This document shows, piece by piece, positions 29,987 through 36,061 of a stretch of DNA of 36,061 nucleotides. Position 1 is the stretch's first letter. Every line of letters begins with the position of its first letter. The notes under the pieces are model-generated. The model was not told where the DNA came from, ran no database searches, and saw only the letters and a program-made list of their open reading frames with translations. The translations under genes were made by a program, and so were the position numbers. Origin of the DNA: Candidatus Altimarinota bacterium (GTDB lineage Bacteria > Patescibacteriota > Gracilibacteria > UBA4473); NCBI GenBank assembly GCA_021735575.1, contig JAIPGU010000003.1, positions 1 through 36,061 on the forward strand, given 5' to 3'.

Positions 29987-30895
29987 ATGCAATCGGTTAT
30001 TATCGACTCCAAAGGGGATACGAGAGAGGAGGAAGTGACTCGACGCGATTTGGTTCAAAAATTCGGAATCCACAGTCGCGATCTTCGCCCAGTATTTGTT
30101 AAGAAACAAAGCATTACTCTTTTGTCTCGTGCCAACTGTATTATTTTTAATTACCGGTCAGTCAAATTGGTCATCGGAACAAAAGAGGTGTTTGTTTTGG
30201 GACTTGAAAAGTCAAAAATTTCAGAAATATTTATACCGTTTTTGGGAAAAAAGATTCAAGAACAAAAGGAAAAAATACGATTTGAGCACCTTATCCTGGA
30301 TACAACTCTTACCTATATTTTGGAAAAAATATTTCGACGGTTTGATGACATTGAACGAACTTCGGTGCAAATTTTGGGGAAATTGGATATTGAACTTCGG
30401 GATCAAGTACTAGAACAACTCTTGCATTTAAAAAAACGACTCTCAAAACTGGAAACCAATGTGGAAGAACTGGAAGAAATCATTGAGGAAATAGTGGAAG
30501 ATGACGAAGAATTGGAGGATTTATATTTAGAAGTAAAACACCCTGCGAATGTAGATGATATAGAATCTATTTTGGAAAATGCACTGGAACAAATCGAAGA
30601 TATTTCTCACCGAATCGATGAACTGGATGAAAACATCGACGATACACAGGAAATATTAACACTCAAACTCGACCACCTACGAAACACCATCATCAAATTT
30701 GACTTGCTCATCACTATGGCAACGGGGTTGCTAGCATTCATGACGGTTGTAACCGGACTCTACGGAATGAACATTAAAAGCGGTCTTGAAAACGATCACC
30801 AAGCATTTTTAAATATTGCTCTCGTTCTCGGAGGAGCATTTATATTTGGAATGCTTCTTCTTCTTGCCTGGCTTAGGAAAAATAAGATACTCTAG
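29987..30895 (+). CDS. CorA-superfamily Mg2+ transporter, Mrs2-like
   Basis: This 302-residue protein has an N-terminal domain with RDLRPVFVKKQSITLLSR (RDLR at 31-34) and the following IIFN..SVKLVIGTKEVFVL. That is the pattern of the Mrs2/Alr1 branch typical of mitochondria, rather than classical CorA. A long acidic coiled coil follows (about 135-225, rich in E and D). The pore helix carries YGMN (GMN at 260-262), and a second membrane helix and a basic tail end the chain. It would form a pentameric Mg2+ channel. It converges with the membrane-protein gene at 30909 with 13 bp between stops. Confidence 0.87.
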   Translation: MQSVIIDSKGDTREEEVTRRDLVQKFGIHSRDLRPVFVKKQSITLLSRANCIIFNYRSVKLVIGTKEVFVLGLEKSKISEIFIPFLGKKIQEQKEKIRFEHLILDTTLTYILEKIFRRFDDIERTSVQILGKLDIELRDQVLEQLLHLKKRLSKLETNVEELEEIIEEIVEDDEELEDLYLEVKHPANVDDIESILENALEQIEDISHRIDELDENIDDTQEILTLKLDHLRNTIIKFDLLITMATGLLAFMTVVTGLYGMNIKSGLENDHQAFLNIALVLGGAFIFGMLLLLAWLRKNKIL

Positions 30896-30908
30896 GATTT
30901 TTTATGTA

Positions 30909-31481
30909 TCAGTATTTTTTCTCGTCCTTCTTCCCTTTTTCGAAGAGAAAACTCGTTACCAAAAAAGCAATAGCCGGTAACGAAAACCATATTTGATAGT
31001 AATCAATCAGTATTTGGGCAAGTAATGATTCGTCATAGATGGATATTTCTTTTGCATGTCCCATCCCTTCTACAAATGAATTCCCAGAAAGATAAATAAG
31101 GACCGTTGCCAAAAATAATGCGGCTGAAAAAACAGAGAAAAAAGCATGGATCACCGTTCTAAGAGCCCAATGATCGTGCCGTTCCACTGCCACATGGAAT
31201 GCTCCTTTCACGGAAAAAATAACAATCGCCACCAGGAAAAGTACCAAACGAATACCGGTGAATATCTCCAATTCGTGTTCTCCAAAAATTTGCTGTACTC
31301 CAGGAGACGGATCAAAAACAAATTGTTTCAGAATTTTTGCCACTCCATCCGCTGTAAGGACTGCAATATAGGTGGAAAGAATAAGCTTTATAGTCGCATT
31401 CTGTCCGAGCAGAAAATTGTAGGCAAAGAGCATAATAAACACGGACAAAATAACAAGGTTCCACGTCAAAGCTATTTCCAT
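30909..31481 (-). CDS. Hypothetical polytopic membrane protein
   Basis: This 190-residue protein is of no family I recognise. It has about five hydrophobic segments (about 8-24, 31-50, 78-100, 119-142, 164-184), a conserved-looking loop AKILKQFVFDPSPGVQQIFGE, and a basic C terminus. A CvpA-like fold is conceivable but unsupported. ATG 31481 is chosen over a TTG 15 bp upstream in repeat sequence. It follows efp on the same strand after an 80-bp gap holding a hairpin. Confidence 0.65.
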   Translation of the reverse strand: MEIALTWNLVILSVFIMLFAYNFLLGQNATIKLILSTYIAVLTADGVAKILKQFVFDPSPGVQQIFGEHELEIFTGIRLVLFLVAIVIFSVKGAFHVAVERHDHWALRTVIHAFFSVFSAALFLATVLIYLSGNSFVEGMGHAKEISIYDESLLAQILIDYYQIWFSLPAIAFLVTSFLFEKGKKDEKKY

Positions 31482-31503
31482 TAAGTCAATTATCAATTAT
31501 CAG

Positions 31504-31543
31504 TGAACAATGAGCAATAAAAAATTGAAGCTCTCATTGTTCA
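31504..31543. terminator. Hairpin between efp and the membrane-protein gene
   Basis: TGAACAATGAG (31504-31514) and CTCATTGTTCA (31533-31543) are exact reverse complements around an A-rich loop. It is built from the tcaatgaacaatga-like repeat also found at 18050 and 20555. It may terminate efp mRNA; no strong T-run follows on the minus strand. Confidence 0.45.
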
Positions 31544-31561
31544 TTGATCACTGATGACTGA

Positions 31562-32125
31562 TCATTGCTTTGATCGTTCCACGTATTCTCCGGTATCAGT
31601 ATTCACAACGACTCCGTCTCCCGCATTAATAAAAGGTGGCACACGGACGACCTTTCCGGTTTCCAGCGTTGCCGGTTTCATCACGGCTTGCGCTCTGTCT
31701 CCTTGGACACCGGGTTCGGTTTCTATTACTTTAAAAGTCAACTTTGGCTTCAGCTGAATGTTTATTGGATTTTGCCCGAAATAGAGCAAATCCACTTCCA
31801 TACCATCCGTCAAATAGTCAACCGCATCGCCCAGTTTTTCTCGCATGAGAGAAACTGTGTCGTATGTCTCCTGATCCATGAATTGATATTCTCCTCCCTG
31901 AGCATACAAAAACTGCGCTCGACGATAAGCAACATCCGCTTCCTCAATTTTATCAGCTCCCTGAAAAGTACGTTCCAACACTGATCCCGTTTCCAAATTC
32001 CTAATTTTTACTTTCATCACCCCCCCTCCTCTAGCTTGTTTGCTGTGTTGATTCCACGTGACCACAAACGGATCACCATCAATTTGTATTTTTGTGCCGA
32101 CTTTGAGGTCTGTAATTCCAAGCAT
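31562..32125 (-). CDS. efp: Elongation factor P, Arg32 type
   Basis: This 187-residue protein has the three-domain EF-P structure: KOW-like domain I (1-65), OB domain II with YRRAQFLYAQGGEYQFMD, and a C-terminal OB domain with KVIETEPGVQGD and VNTDTGEYVERSKQ. EF-P rescues ribosomes stalled at polyproline. Start ATG 32125 (MLGITDLKVG) is preferred over a TTG three codons upstream. It puts Arg32 at the tip of loop I (HSKQARGGGV), the residue rhamnosylated by EarP in Pseudomonas-type EF-P, instead of the more usual Lys. No earP gene is in view. Confidence 0.95.
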   Translation of the reverse strand: MLGITDLKVGTKIQIDGDPFVVTWNQHSKQARGGGVMKVKIRNLETGSVLERTFQGADKIEEADVAYRRAQFLYAQGGEYQFMDQETYDTVSLMREKLGDAVDYLTDGMEVDLLYFGQNPINIQLKPKLTFKVIETEPGVQGDRAQAVMKPATLETGKVVRVPPFINAGDGVVVNTDTGEYVERSKQ

Positions 32126-32182
32126 TTTTTTCAATTACAAATTAAAAGTTACGAATGACGAACTTTTAAATTCATCGTACTG

Positions 32183-32210
32183 TTGCATTTTAACCAGAAT
32201 TTGTCAAAAT
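32183..32210 (+). promoter_or_regulatory. grpE promoter
   Basis: TTGCAT (32183-32188), a 16-bp spacer and CAAAAT (32205-32210) put the start near 32217, two bases before the ATG. No CIRCE element (HrcA operator) is visible. Confidence 0.45.
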
Positions 32211-32218
32211 CATCCCCG

Positions 32219-32692
32219 ATGAAAAAAGATGAAAAGGGAAGTCCTCAACTCCAAAAAATAGAAGCCCTGGAAAATGAGCTTGTGTCTCTGCAAAAAAAAT
32301 TAGAAGAAGCAGAAAACGCTCAAATGCGAGCCTTGGCAGATCTTCAAAATTTCCAACGCCGAGAAGCAGAACAGAAAAAAAACTGGGTTTCTTTTGGAGT
32401 GGCAGAATTTCTCAAGCAATTTCTTCCACGCTTGCTCGAACTTCAATTGGGGTCTGAGCACTCTTCCGATAAAGACGTAAAAAAAGTGGTAGAAAGTTTT
32501 TTTGAGTCATTGCAAAAAGCAGGATTGGAACCCATTTCTCCTCGATCAGGAGATTCTATAGATCCTGAATTCCACGAGGTTCTTATGACAGAAGAAGGAA
32601 AAGCAGGATGCGTGGTACGCACCCTTGAACCTGGTTGGAAATTTGGAGAAGTTATCCTCACCCCAGCAAAAGTTTCTGCGGCTCAACACTAA
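32219..32692 (+). CDS. grpE: GrpE nucleotide-exchange factor
   Basis: This 157-residue protein starts at ATG 32219; a TTG-initiated longer frame runs into the promoter. It has an N-terminal long helix/coiled coil (KIEALENELVSLQKKLEEAENAQMRALADLQNFQRR) and the C-terminal beta domain with GDSIDPEFHEVLMTEE and TLEPGWKFGEVILTPAKVSA. GrpE releases ADP from DnaK. dnaK and dnaJ are not adjacent, which is unusual. A GTATAC-N5-GTATAC site begins 3 bp after the stop. Confidence 0.93.
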   Translation: MKKDEKGSPQLQKIEALENELVSLQKKLEEAENAQMRALADLQNFQRREAEQKKNWVSFGVAEFLKQFLPRLLELQLGSEHSSDKDVKKVVESFFESLQKAGLEPISPRSGDSIDPEFHEVLMTEEGKAGCVVRTLEPGWKFGEVILTPAKVSAAQH

Positions 32693-32694
32693 AT

Positions 32695-32711
32695 GTATAC
32701 TCCCAGTATAC
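32695..32711. repeat. GTATAC-N5-GTATAC site, copy 5
   Basis: GTATAC-TCCCA-GTATAC lies between grpE and the 29-residue ORF and is identical in core to copy 4. Confidence 0.8.
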
Positions 32712-32730
32712 GCTTCATAATACGTACTGT

Positions 32731-32820
32731 ATGGCAAAAAAATCACTCGGTCTCAAGATAGTTATCTGGCTTGTCGTCATCGCGATGGTGGCAACGGTAA
32801 TCTTACCGTACCTCGTGTAA
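32731..32820 (+). CDS. 29-residue single-helix membrane peptide
   Basis: ATG 32731 opens a 29-codon frame encoding two or three lysines (AKKS..LK) followed by a hydrophobic helix (IVIWLVVIAMVATVILPYLV). Small one-helix proteins of this form occur in many bacteria, but I cannot name a family. It sits between grpE and mnmA, with an inverted repeat just after its stop. The composition supports a real peptide; conservation would be needed to prove it. Confidence 0.45.
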   Translation: MAKKSLGLKIVIWLVVIAMVATVILPYLV

Positions 32821-32828
32821 CCTCTTTT

Positions 32829-32852
32829 AACAAGGGGTTTAAACCCCTTGTT
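32829..32852. terminator. Perfect 24-bp inverted repeat before mnmA
   Basis: AACAAGGGGTTT (32829-32840) and AAACCCCTTGTT (32841-32852) are exact reverse complements with no loop. The repeat ends 8 bp before the mnmA ATG. There is no T-run, so it could be a protein-binding site or attenuator hairpin rather than a terminator. Confidence 0.45.
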
Positions 32853-32860
32853 GGGAAATA

Positions 32861-33940
32861 ATGAAAAATAATTCCAAGTATCGCATTGCGGTAGGACTTT
32901 CCGGAGGCGTAGACAGCAGTGTTGCGGCAAAGTTACTCGTCGACCAAGGATATGAAGTCATCGGTATTTTTATGCGCAACTGGGAAGACGATTCTCCCCA
33001 GTGTACTGCCCCTCGGGACGCACTGGATGCGGAGCGTGTAGCAAAAAAACTCGGCATCCCGTTCCACGAAGTAAATTTTGCAAAAGAATATTGGAATGAG
33101 GTATTTGAATATTTCTTGGAAGAAAATAAACGCGGTCGCACGCCAAACCCCGACATATTATGCAACGTTTATATAAAATTCGGAGCATTGCTCGAGAAAG
33201 CAAAAGAGCTGGGATGTGAACTTCTTGCCACCGGACACTATGCAAAAAAATACTGGAACGAAGAAACTCACCAATGGGAACTGCATATTCCCGCAGATAG
33301 GACAAAAGATCAGACATATTTTCTCCATGCCTTGAGCCAAGCACAACTTGCCAGTGCCCTATTTCCGCTGGAAGATCTTGAAAAACATGATGTCAGACGC
33401 ATCGCCCAAGAAACAGGATTTGCAAATGCCGAAAAAAAAGATTCCACAGGGATTTGTTTTATCGGCGAACGAAATTATTCCGAATTTTTACAAAAGTTCA
33501 TCAAAAAAAGTCCCGGAAATATTACAGAAGCCGATACCAGAAAAGTGCTCGGCGAGCACATGGGACTGAGTTTCTATACCATCGGACAACGCAAAGAACT
33601 CGGCATCGGAGGGGTCAAAGATTTTCCTGATGCGCCATGGTTTGTAGTGGAGAAAAACTTCCAATCAAACGAACTGGTGGTCTCGCAAAAGGAAGACAAA
33701 CTACTCGCAGATAGTTTAAGCGCCGAAAATCTCACATGGATTTCAGGAAAATCGCCAGCAGAAAAATTTGAATGCGGCGCACGAATTCGATATCGAAGCG
33801 ATGTTGTTCCCTGCACTGTCACACTCCAAAAAGACACAGCGCAGGTAACATTTAAAGAACCCGTCAGAGCTATCACTCCTGGACAATCGATCGTGTTTTA
33901 CAACGGCGACGTGTGTGTGGGAGGAGGGGAAATTCAATAA
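32861..33940 (+). CDS. mnmA: tRNA-specific 2-thiouridylase MnmA
   Basis: This 359-residue protein makes 2-thiouridine at position 34 of Glu, Gln and Lys tRNAs. It has the PP-loop GLSGGVDSSV (12-21), the insertion FMRNWEDDSPQCTAPRDALDAERVA, RGRTPNPDILCN with catalytic Cys101, TGHYAKKY, STGICFIGER with Cys198, FYTIGQRKELGIGG, and a C-terminal beta barrel. Its sulfur would come from a cysteine desulfurase encoded elsewhere. The gap to the next gene is 37 bp. Confidence 0.96.
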   Translation: MKNNSKYRIAVGLSGGVDSSVAAKLLVDQGYEVIGIFMRNWEDDSPQCTAPRDALDAERVAKKLGIPFHEVNFAKEYWNEVFEYFLEENKRGRTPNPDILCNVYIKFGALLEKAKELGCELLATGHYAKKYWNEETHQWELHIPADRTKDQTYFLHALSQAQLASALFPLEDLEKHDVRRIAQETGFANAEKKDSTGICFIGERNYSEFLQKFIKKSPGNITEADTRKVLGEHMGLSFYTIGQRKELGIGGVKDFPDAPWFVVEKNFQSNELVVSQKEDKLLADSLSAENLTWISGKSPAEKFECGARIRYRSDVVPCTVTLQKDTAQVTFKEPVRAITPGQSIVFYNGDVCVGGGEIQ

Positions 33941-33977
33941 AATTTGCCTTCTCATGTATTTTTTTTACACTCGAGAT

Positions 33978-34172
33978 ATGCCTTCTTCACTCAAAACTCT
34001 TATCAAAAATGCAAGCCCCAAAGAACTGGTGAAAATTTATTTTACCATCGAATCAAAGGTGCTTCCTTTCTTGGAAGAAGAGAGTGAAAAAGCAGCTCTA
34101 GATGACTTAGAAAAAGGGCGTGTAAGGAGTGCATCCTCTGCCAAAGGCGTTATAAAAAAATGCCTCGAGTAA
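33978..34172 (+). CDS. Putative antitoxin of a ParE/RelE-type module
   Basis: This 64-residue helical protein starts at ATG 33978 (MPSSLKTLIKN). It is charged, without an obvious DNA-binding motif, and is followed by a ParE/RelE-like toxin that overlaps it by 13 bp. The position and size indicate an antitoxin; the sequence itself matches no family I recognise. The start upstream in the mnmA 3' end is rejected because it overlaps mnmA. Confidence 0.6.
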   Translation: MPSSLKTLIKNASPKELVKIYFTIESKVLPFLEEESEKAALDDLEKGRVRSASSAKGVIKKCLE

Positions 34173-34408
34173 TTTTTACAGATCAGTTCCGAAAAGATTT
34201 GCAACGTTTCAGGCACTTATCTGTCCAGATTGAAAAACAACTGGATCTTTTTCTGCAAGATCATAAACACCCTTCTCTCCATACCAAAAAACTAAAACCG
34301 GCGCATTATGCAAAATATTCTTTCCGAGTGAATAAACAATTTAGAATTATTTTTACTTTTCAAGAAGAAACTCCCGTATTGCTCTATATTTCCAAGCACT
34401 ACGAATAA
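34160..34408 (+). CDS. ParE/RelE-superfamily toxin
   Basis: This 82-residue protein has the RelE/ParE fold pattern: IFTDQFRKDLQRF, HPSLHTKKLKPAHYAKYSFRVNKQFRIIFTF and a final VLLYISKHYE. The RVNKQFRIIF strand and the terminal H-Y are typical of the family. RelE-type members cleave mRNA on ribosomes and ParE-type members poison gyrase; by eye I cannot say which. It overlaps the upstream antitoxin gene. It is the second TA pair in the window. Confidence 0.78.
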   Translation: MPRVIFTDQFRKDLQRFRHLSVQIEKQLDLFLQDHKHPSLHTKKLKPAHYAKYSFRVNKQFRIIFTFQEETPVLLYISKHYE

Positions 34409-34438
34409 AACATCCTTCATCCCAGCGTTGAAGAGTAT

Positions 34439-34458
34439 GCGGGATCTTCGGATCCCGC
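34439..34458 (+). terminator. Terminator with TTCG tetraloop
   Basis: GCGGGATC-TTCG-GATCCCGC forms an 8-bp stem with a stable UUCG loop, followed by TGCTTTT. It lies 31 bp after the toxin gene and would end the mnmA/TA transcript. Confidence 0.85.
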
Positions 34459-34476
34459 TGCTTTTATATGGTGAAA

Positions 34477-34622
34477 CCCCATTAGGCAGAAGCTATCGCT
34501 TTTGCCTAATGGGGACCCCAGGGCTTCGCAGGCGGGGCATCAAACCCCGCCTTTGACCAAGGGGAGGGTTCCCCTCCCCTTTGGAAACCCCTTTCAAAGG
34601 ATCCCCGGGTTTACACCCGGGG
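34477..34622. repeat. Run of four more hairpins between the TA pair and gdhA
   Basis: There are four stems. CCCCATTAGGCAGAAGC pairs with GCTTTTGCCTAATGGGG (34477-34514). GGCGGGG-N7-CCCCGCC is at 34531-34551. AAGGGGAGGG..CCCTCCCCTT is at about 34559-34582. CCCCGGGT-TTAC-ACCCGGGG is at 34603-34622. With the UUCG terminator this makes five stems in 185 bp. The last ends 12 bp beyond the gdhA stop and could terminate it. No ORF is credible here. Confidence 0.75.
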
Positions 34623-34633
34623 CAATTTCGAGT

Positions 34634-35935
34634 CTAAATTTGTCCTCGAAGTCCCATAGCATTCGTAATGCGTTCCATCCCAAGTATAAATGCTGCTTGT
34701 CTGTAAGAGGCATTTGGGTATTTTCTCTTTATTTGAATAAGATCATCAAACGCATGATCCATAATTTTTTTGAGTTTGCTGTTCACATACTCCTCTTCCC
34801 AGACATCGCCCGATCGATTCTGTACCCACTCAAAGTACGACACTGTCACCCCTCCAGCATTCGCCAAAATATCTGGCAGTACATCTATATTTCTCTTTTC
34901 GAGCATTGCATCCGCTTCCGCTGTCACTGGACCATTCGCCAATTCTAAAATTGCTTTTGCTTGAATTTTTTCGGCATTTTCGCGATGCACTACGCCGTCA
35001 AGCGCTGCAAGCACAAGCACATCTACATCCAGTTGCAATAGTTCTTCATTGGAGAGCATCGTAACTTTTTCTTCTTCCATTTTTTTGATATCGCACGTAT
35101 CTCCCTCGCAAAAATTTCCTCGAAGCGATCCTCCTTCTTGTTTGTATTTATGCAGTTTCTCGACCGCAAATCCCCCTTCGTGATGCATAAGTCCCCCTTG
35201 TGAATCGGATACCGCCCGAACTTTGCATCCGGCTTCTTGTGCCATTTCTGCAAAATACGATCCCGCATTTCCAAATCCTTGAATCGCTACCGTAATATCG
35301 GATGGTTTCTTCCCGATGGATTGAAGGTAGTTTTGAAGAATATAAAATCCTCCCTGACTGGTTGCATACGATCGTCCAAGCGATCCTCCAAGTTCCAATG
35401 GTTTTCCGGTAATCACGCCTGGTGATTTGTACCCGAGAATTTTCTCATGTTCATCCATCATCCACGCCATAATCTCTGGTGTAGTGTAGACATCAGGAGC
35501 GGGTACATCTCGATTCACTCCAAAGACGCCTTTTTCTGTTCCTATTCGAAAATACGCACGACTCATTCGTTCTAATTCCGAATGTGAGAGTTCCTTTGGA
35601 TTTACCGTCACCCCTCCTTTTCCACCTCCCATAGGGATATTTACCACAGCGCATTTCAAGCTCATCAAAGCCGCGAGTGCTTTTACTTCGTCGAGATCGG
35701 CTTCTGGGTGAAACCGAATGCCTCCCTTGTACGGGCCACGAGCAGAATTGTGCTGTACTCGGTATCCCGGCACAATCACGCGTTCTCCATTATCTCGTTC
35801 AAATGCAACTTGAAATTCATGAATTGCTTCTGGGGTTTCCAGCTTTTCCAGTGCCGAAGGAGCAAGAGAAATAGCTTTGGCTGCATGTCGCAAATTATCA
35901 AGAAAATTCTGATACGGTTTCTTGTTAGGAGCCAT
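34634..35935 (-). CDS. gdhA: Glutamate dehydrogenase (Glu/Leu/Phe/Val family)
   Basis: This 433-residue protein interconverts glutamate and 2-oxoglutarate plus ammonia. It has YRVQHNSARGPYKGGIRFHP, LMSLKCAVVNIPMGGGKGG with substrate lysines 70, 94 and 106, NRDVPAPDVYT, GKPLELGGSLGR, and Rossmann motif VAIQGFGNAGSYFAE. The C-terminal LANAGGVTVSYFEWVQNRSG follows. The length and GGKGGV pattern fit the hexameric bacterial/archaeal group. It is flanked on both sides by the same 40-bp stem-loop. Confidence 0.95.
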   Translation of the reverse strand: MAPNKKPYQNFLDNLRHAAKAISLAPSALEKLETPEAIHEFQVAFERDNGERVIVPGYRVQHNSARGPYKGGIRFHPEADLDEVKALAALMSLKCAVVNIPMGGGKGGVTVNPKELSHSELERMSRAYFRIGTEKGVFGVNRDVPAPDVYTTPEIMAWMMDEHEKILGYKSPGVITGKPLELGGSLGRSYATSQGGFYILQNYLQSIGKKPSDITVAIQGFGNAGSYFAEMAQEAGCKVRAVSDSQGGLMHHEGGFAVEKLHKYKQEGGSLRGNFCEGDTCDIKKMEEEKVTMLSNEELLQLDVDVLVLAALDGVVHRENAEKIQAKAILELANGPVTAEADAMLEKRNIDVLPDILANAGGVTVSYFEWVQNRSGDVWEEEYVNSKLKKIMDHAFDDLIQIKRKYPNASYRQAAFILGMERITNAMGLRGQI

Positions 35936-36024
35936 GGGGAATTTGGGTAAGTTAGATAAATTCTGAATAGTTTTGGGAAAAAATCAATATGAAAAATAGA
36001 AAAATTATGGGTCAGAAAGTGAAA

Positions 36025-36061
36025 CCCCATTAGGCAGAAGCTACCGCTTCTGCCTAATGGG
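36025..36061. repeat. Stem-loop repeat, second copy, cut by window end
   Basis: CCCCATTAGGCAGAAGC (36025-36041), loop TACC, then GCTTCTGCCTAATGGG to the last base. With the preceding GTGAAA it is a near-identical direct copy of 34471-34514. The two copies flank gdhA. Confidence 0.8.

Noticed and set aside
33915-33977. Upstream extension of the putative antitoxin start
   Set aside because: The extra codons overlap the mnmA 3' end and do not resemble a regulator N terminus. ATG at 33978 gives a normal small antitoxin.

Overview
The window most resembles a chromosome segment of a small-genome Patescibacteria (CPR) bacterium, probably near the Peregrinibacteria; this lineage call is inference from gene content and style. 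The signs are a T4SS-pilin-type membrane protein beside rpsP/khpA/comF, ribosomal proteins S16 and L28 with long charged tails, DUF2797, an Mrs2-type CorA, start codons that mostly lack a Shine-Dalgarno sequence, and many short palindromic repeats between genes. TGA is a normal stop (gyrA, glmS, recJ, comF), so the recoded Gracilibacteria/Absconditabacteria code is not in use.

Layout. 1-1.9 kb: the end of a class I fructose-bisphosphatase, a HicBA toxin-antitoxin pair, a Xer-type recombinase and tRNA-Thr. 2.2-9.75 kb: an envelope thiol-redox and probable copper/metal cluster on both strands around a divergent promoter. It holds a DsbA-like oxidoreductase, DUF302, a Met-rich membrane protein, three DUF1573 proteins (one fused to rhodanese), CcdA, a His-rich permease, a CsoR-like regulator and a thioredoxin-CcdA fusion. 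9.8-13.6 kb (minus): an anaerobic ribonucleotide reductase operon (nrdD, a glutaredoxin-like protein, nrdG) with tandem NrdR boxes. The glycyl-radical domain of NrdD is separated from the main chain by repeat-derived sequence carrying an in-frame stop. 14-15.8 kb: glmS with repeat-derived in-frame insertions. 16-20.6 kb: rpsP-khpA-pilin-comF, a beta-CASP nuclease, and rpmB with a SpoU methyltransferase. 20.6-22.6 kb: repeats, tRNA-Tyr and gpsA. 22.75-26.35 kb: gyrA-aroB. 26.35-27.3 kb: repeats and tRNA-Lys. 27.3-36 kb: recJ, DUF2797, Mrs2-type corA, a membrane protein, efp, grpE, mnmA, a ParD/ParE-like TA pair and gdhA.

The strongest unexplained signal is structural. All three tRNA genes are followed on their 3' side, at about 140-190 bp spacing, by degenerate copies of their own 3' end. 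The spacer beside Thr and Lys shares a common core, and Tyr and Lys sit in homologous flanking cassettes. The closest precedent I know is the tandem repeat downstream of Escherichia coli tyrT (rtT RNA), where each unit carries the tRNA 3' end. Short palindromes also enter protein-coding genes (glmS, nrdD), and a GTATAC-N5-GTATAC site recurs in intergenic DNA.

All homology calls come from reading motifs by eye; no database search was run.
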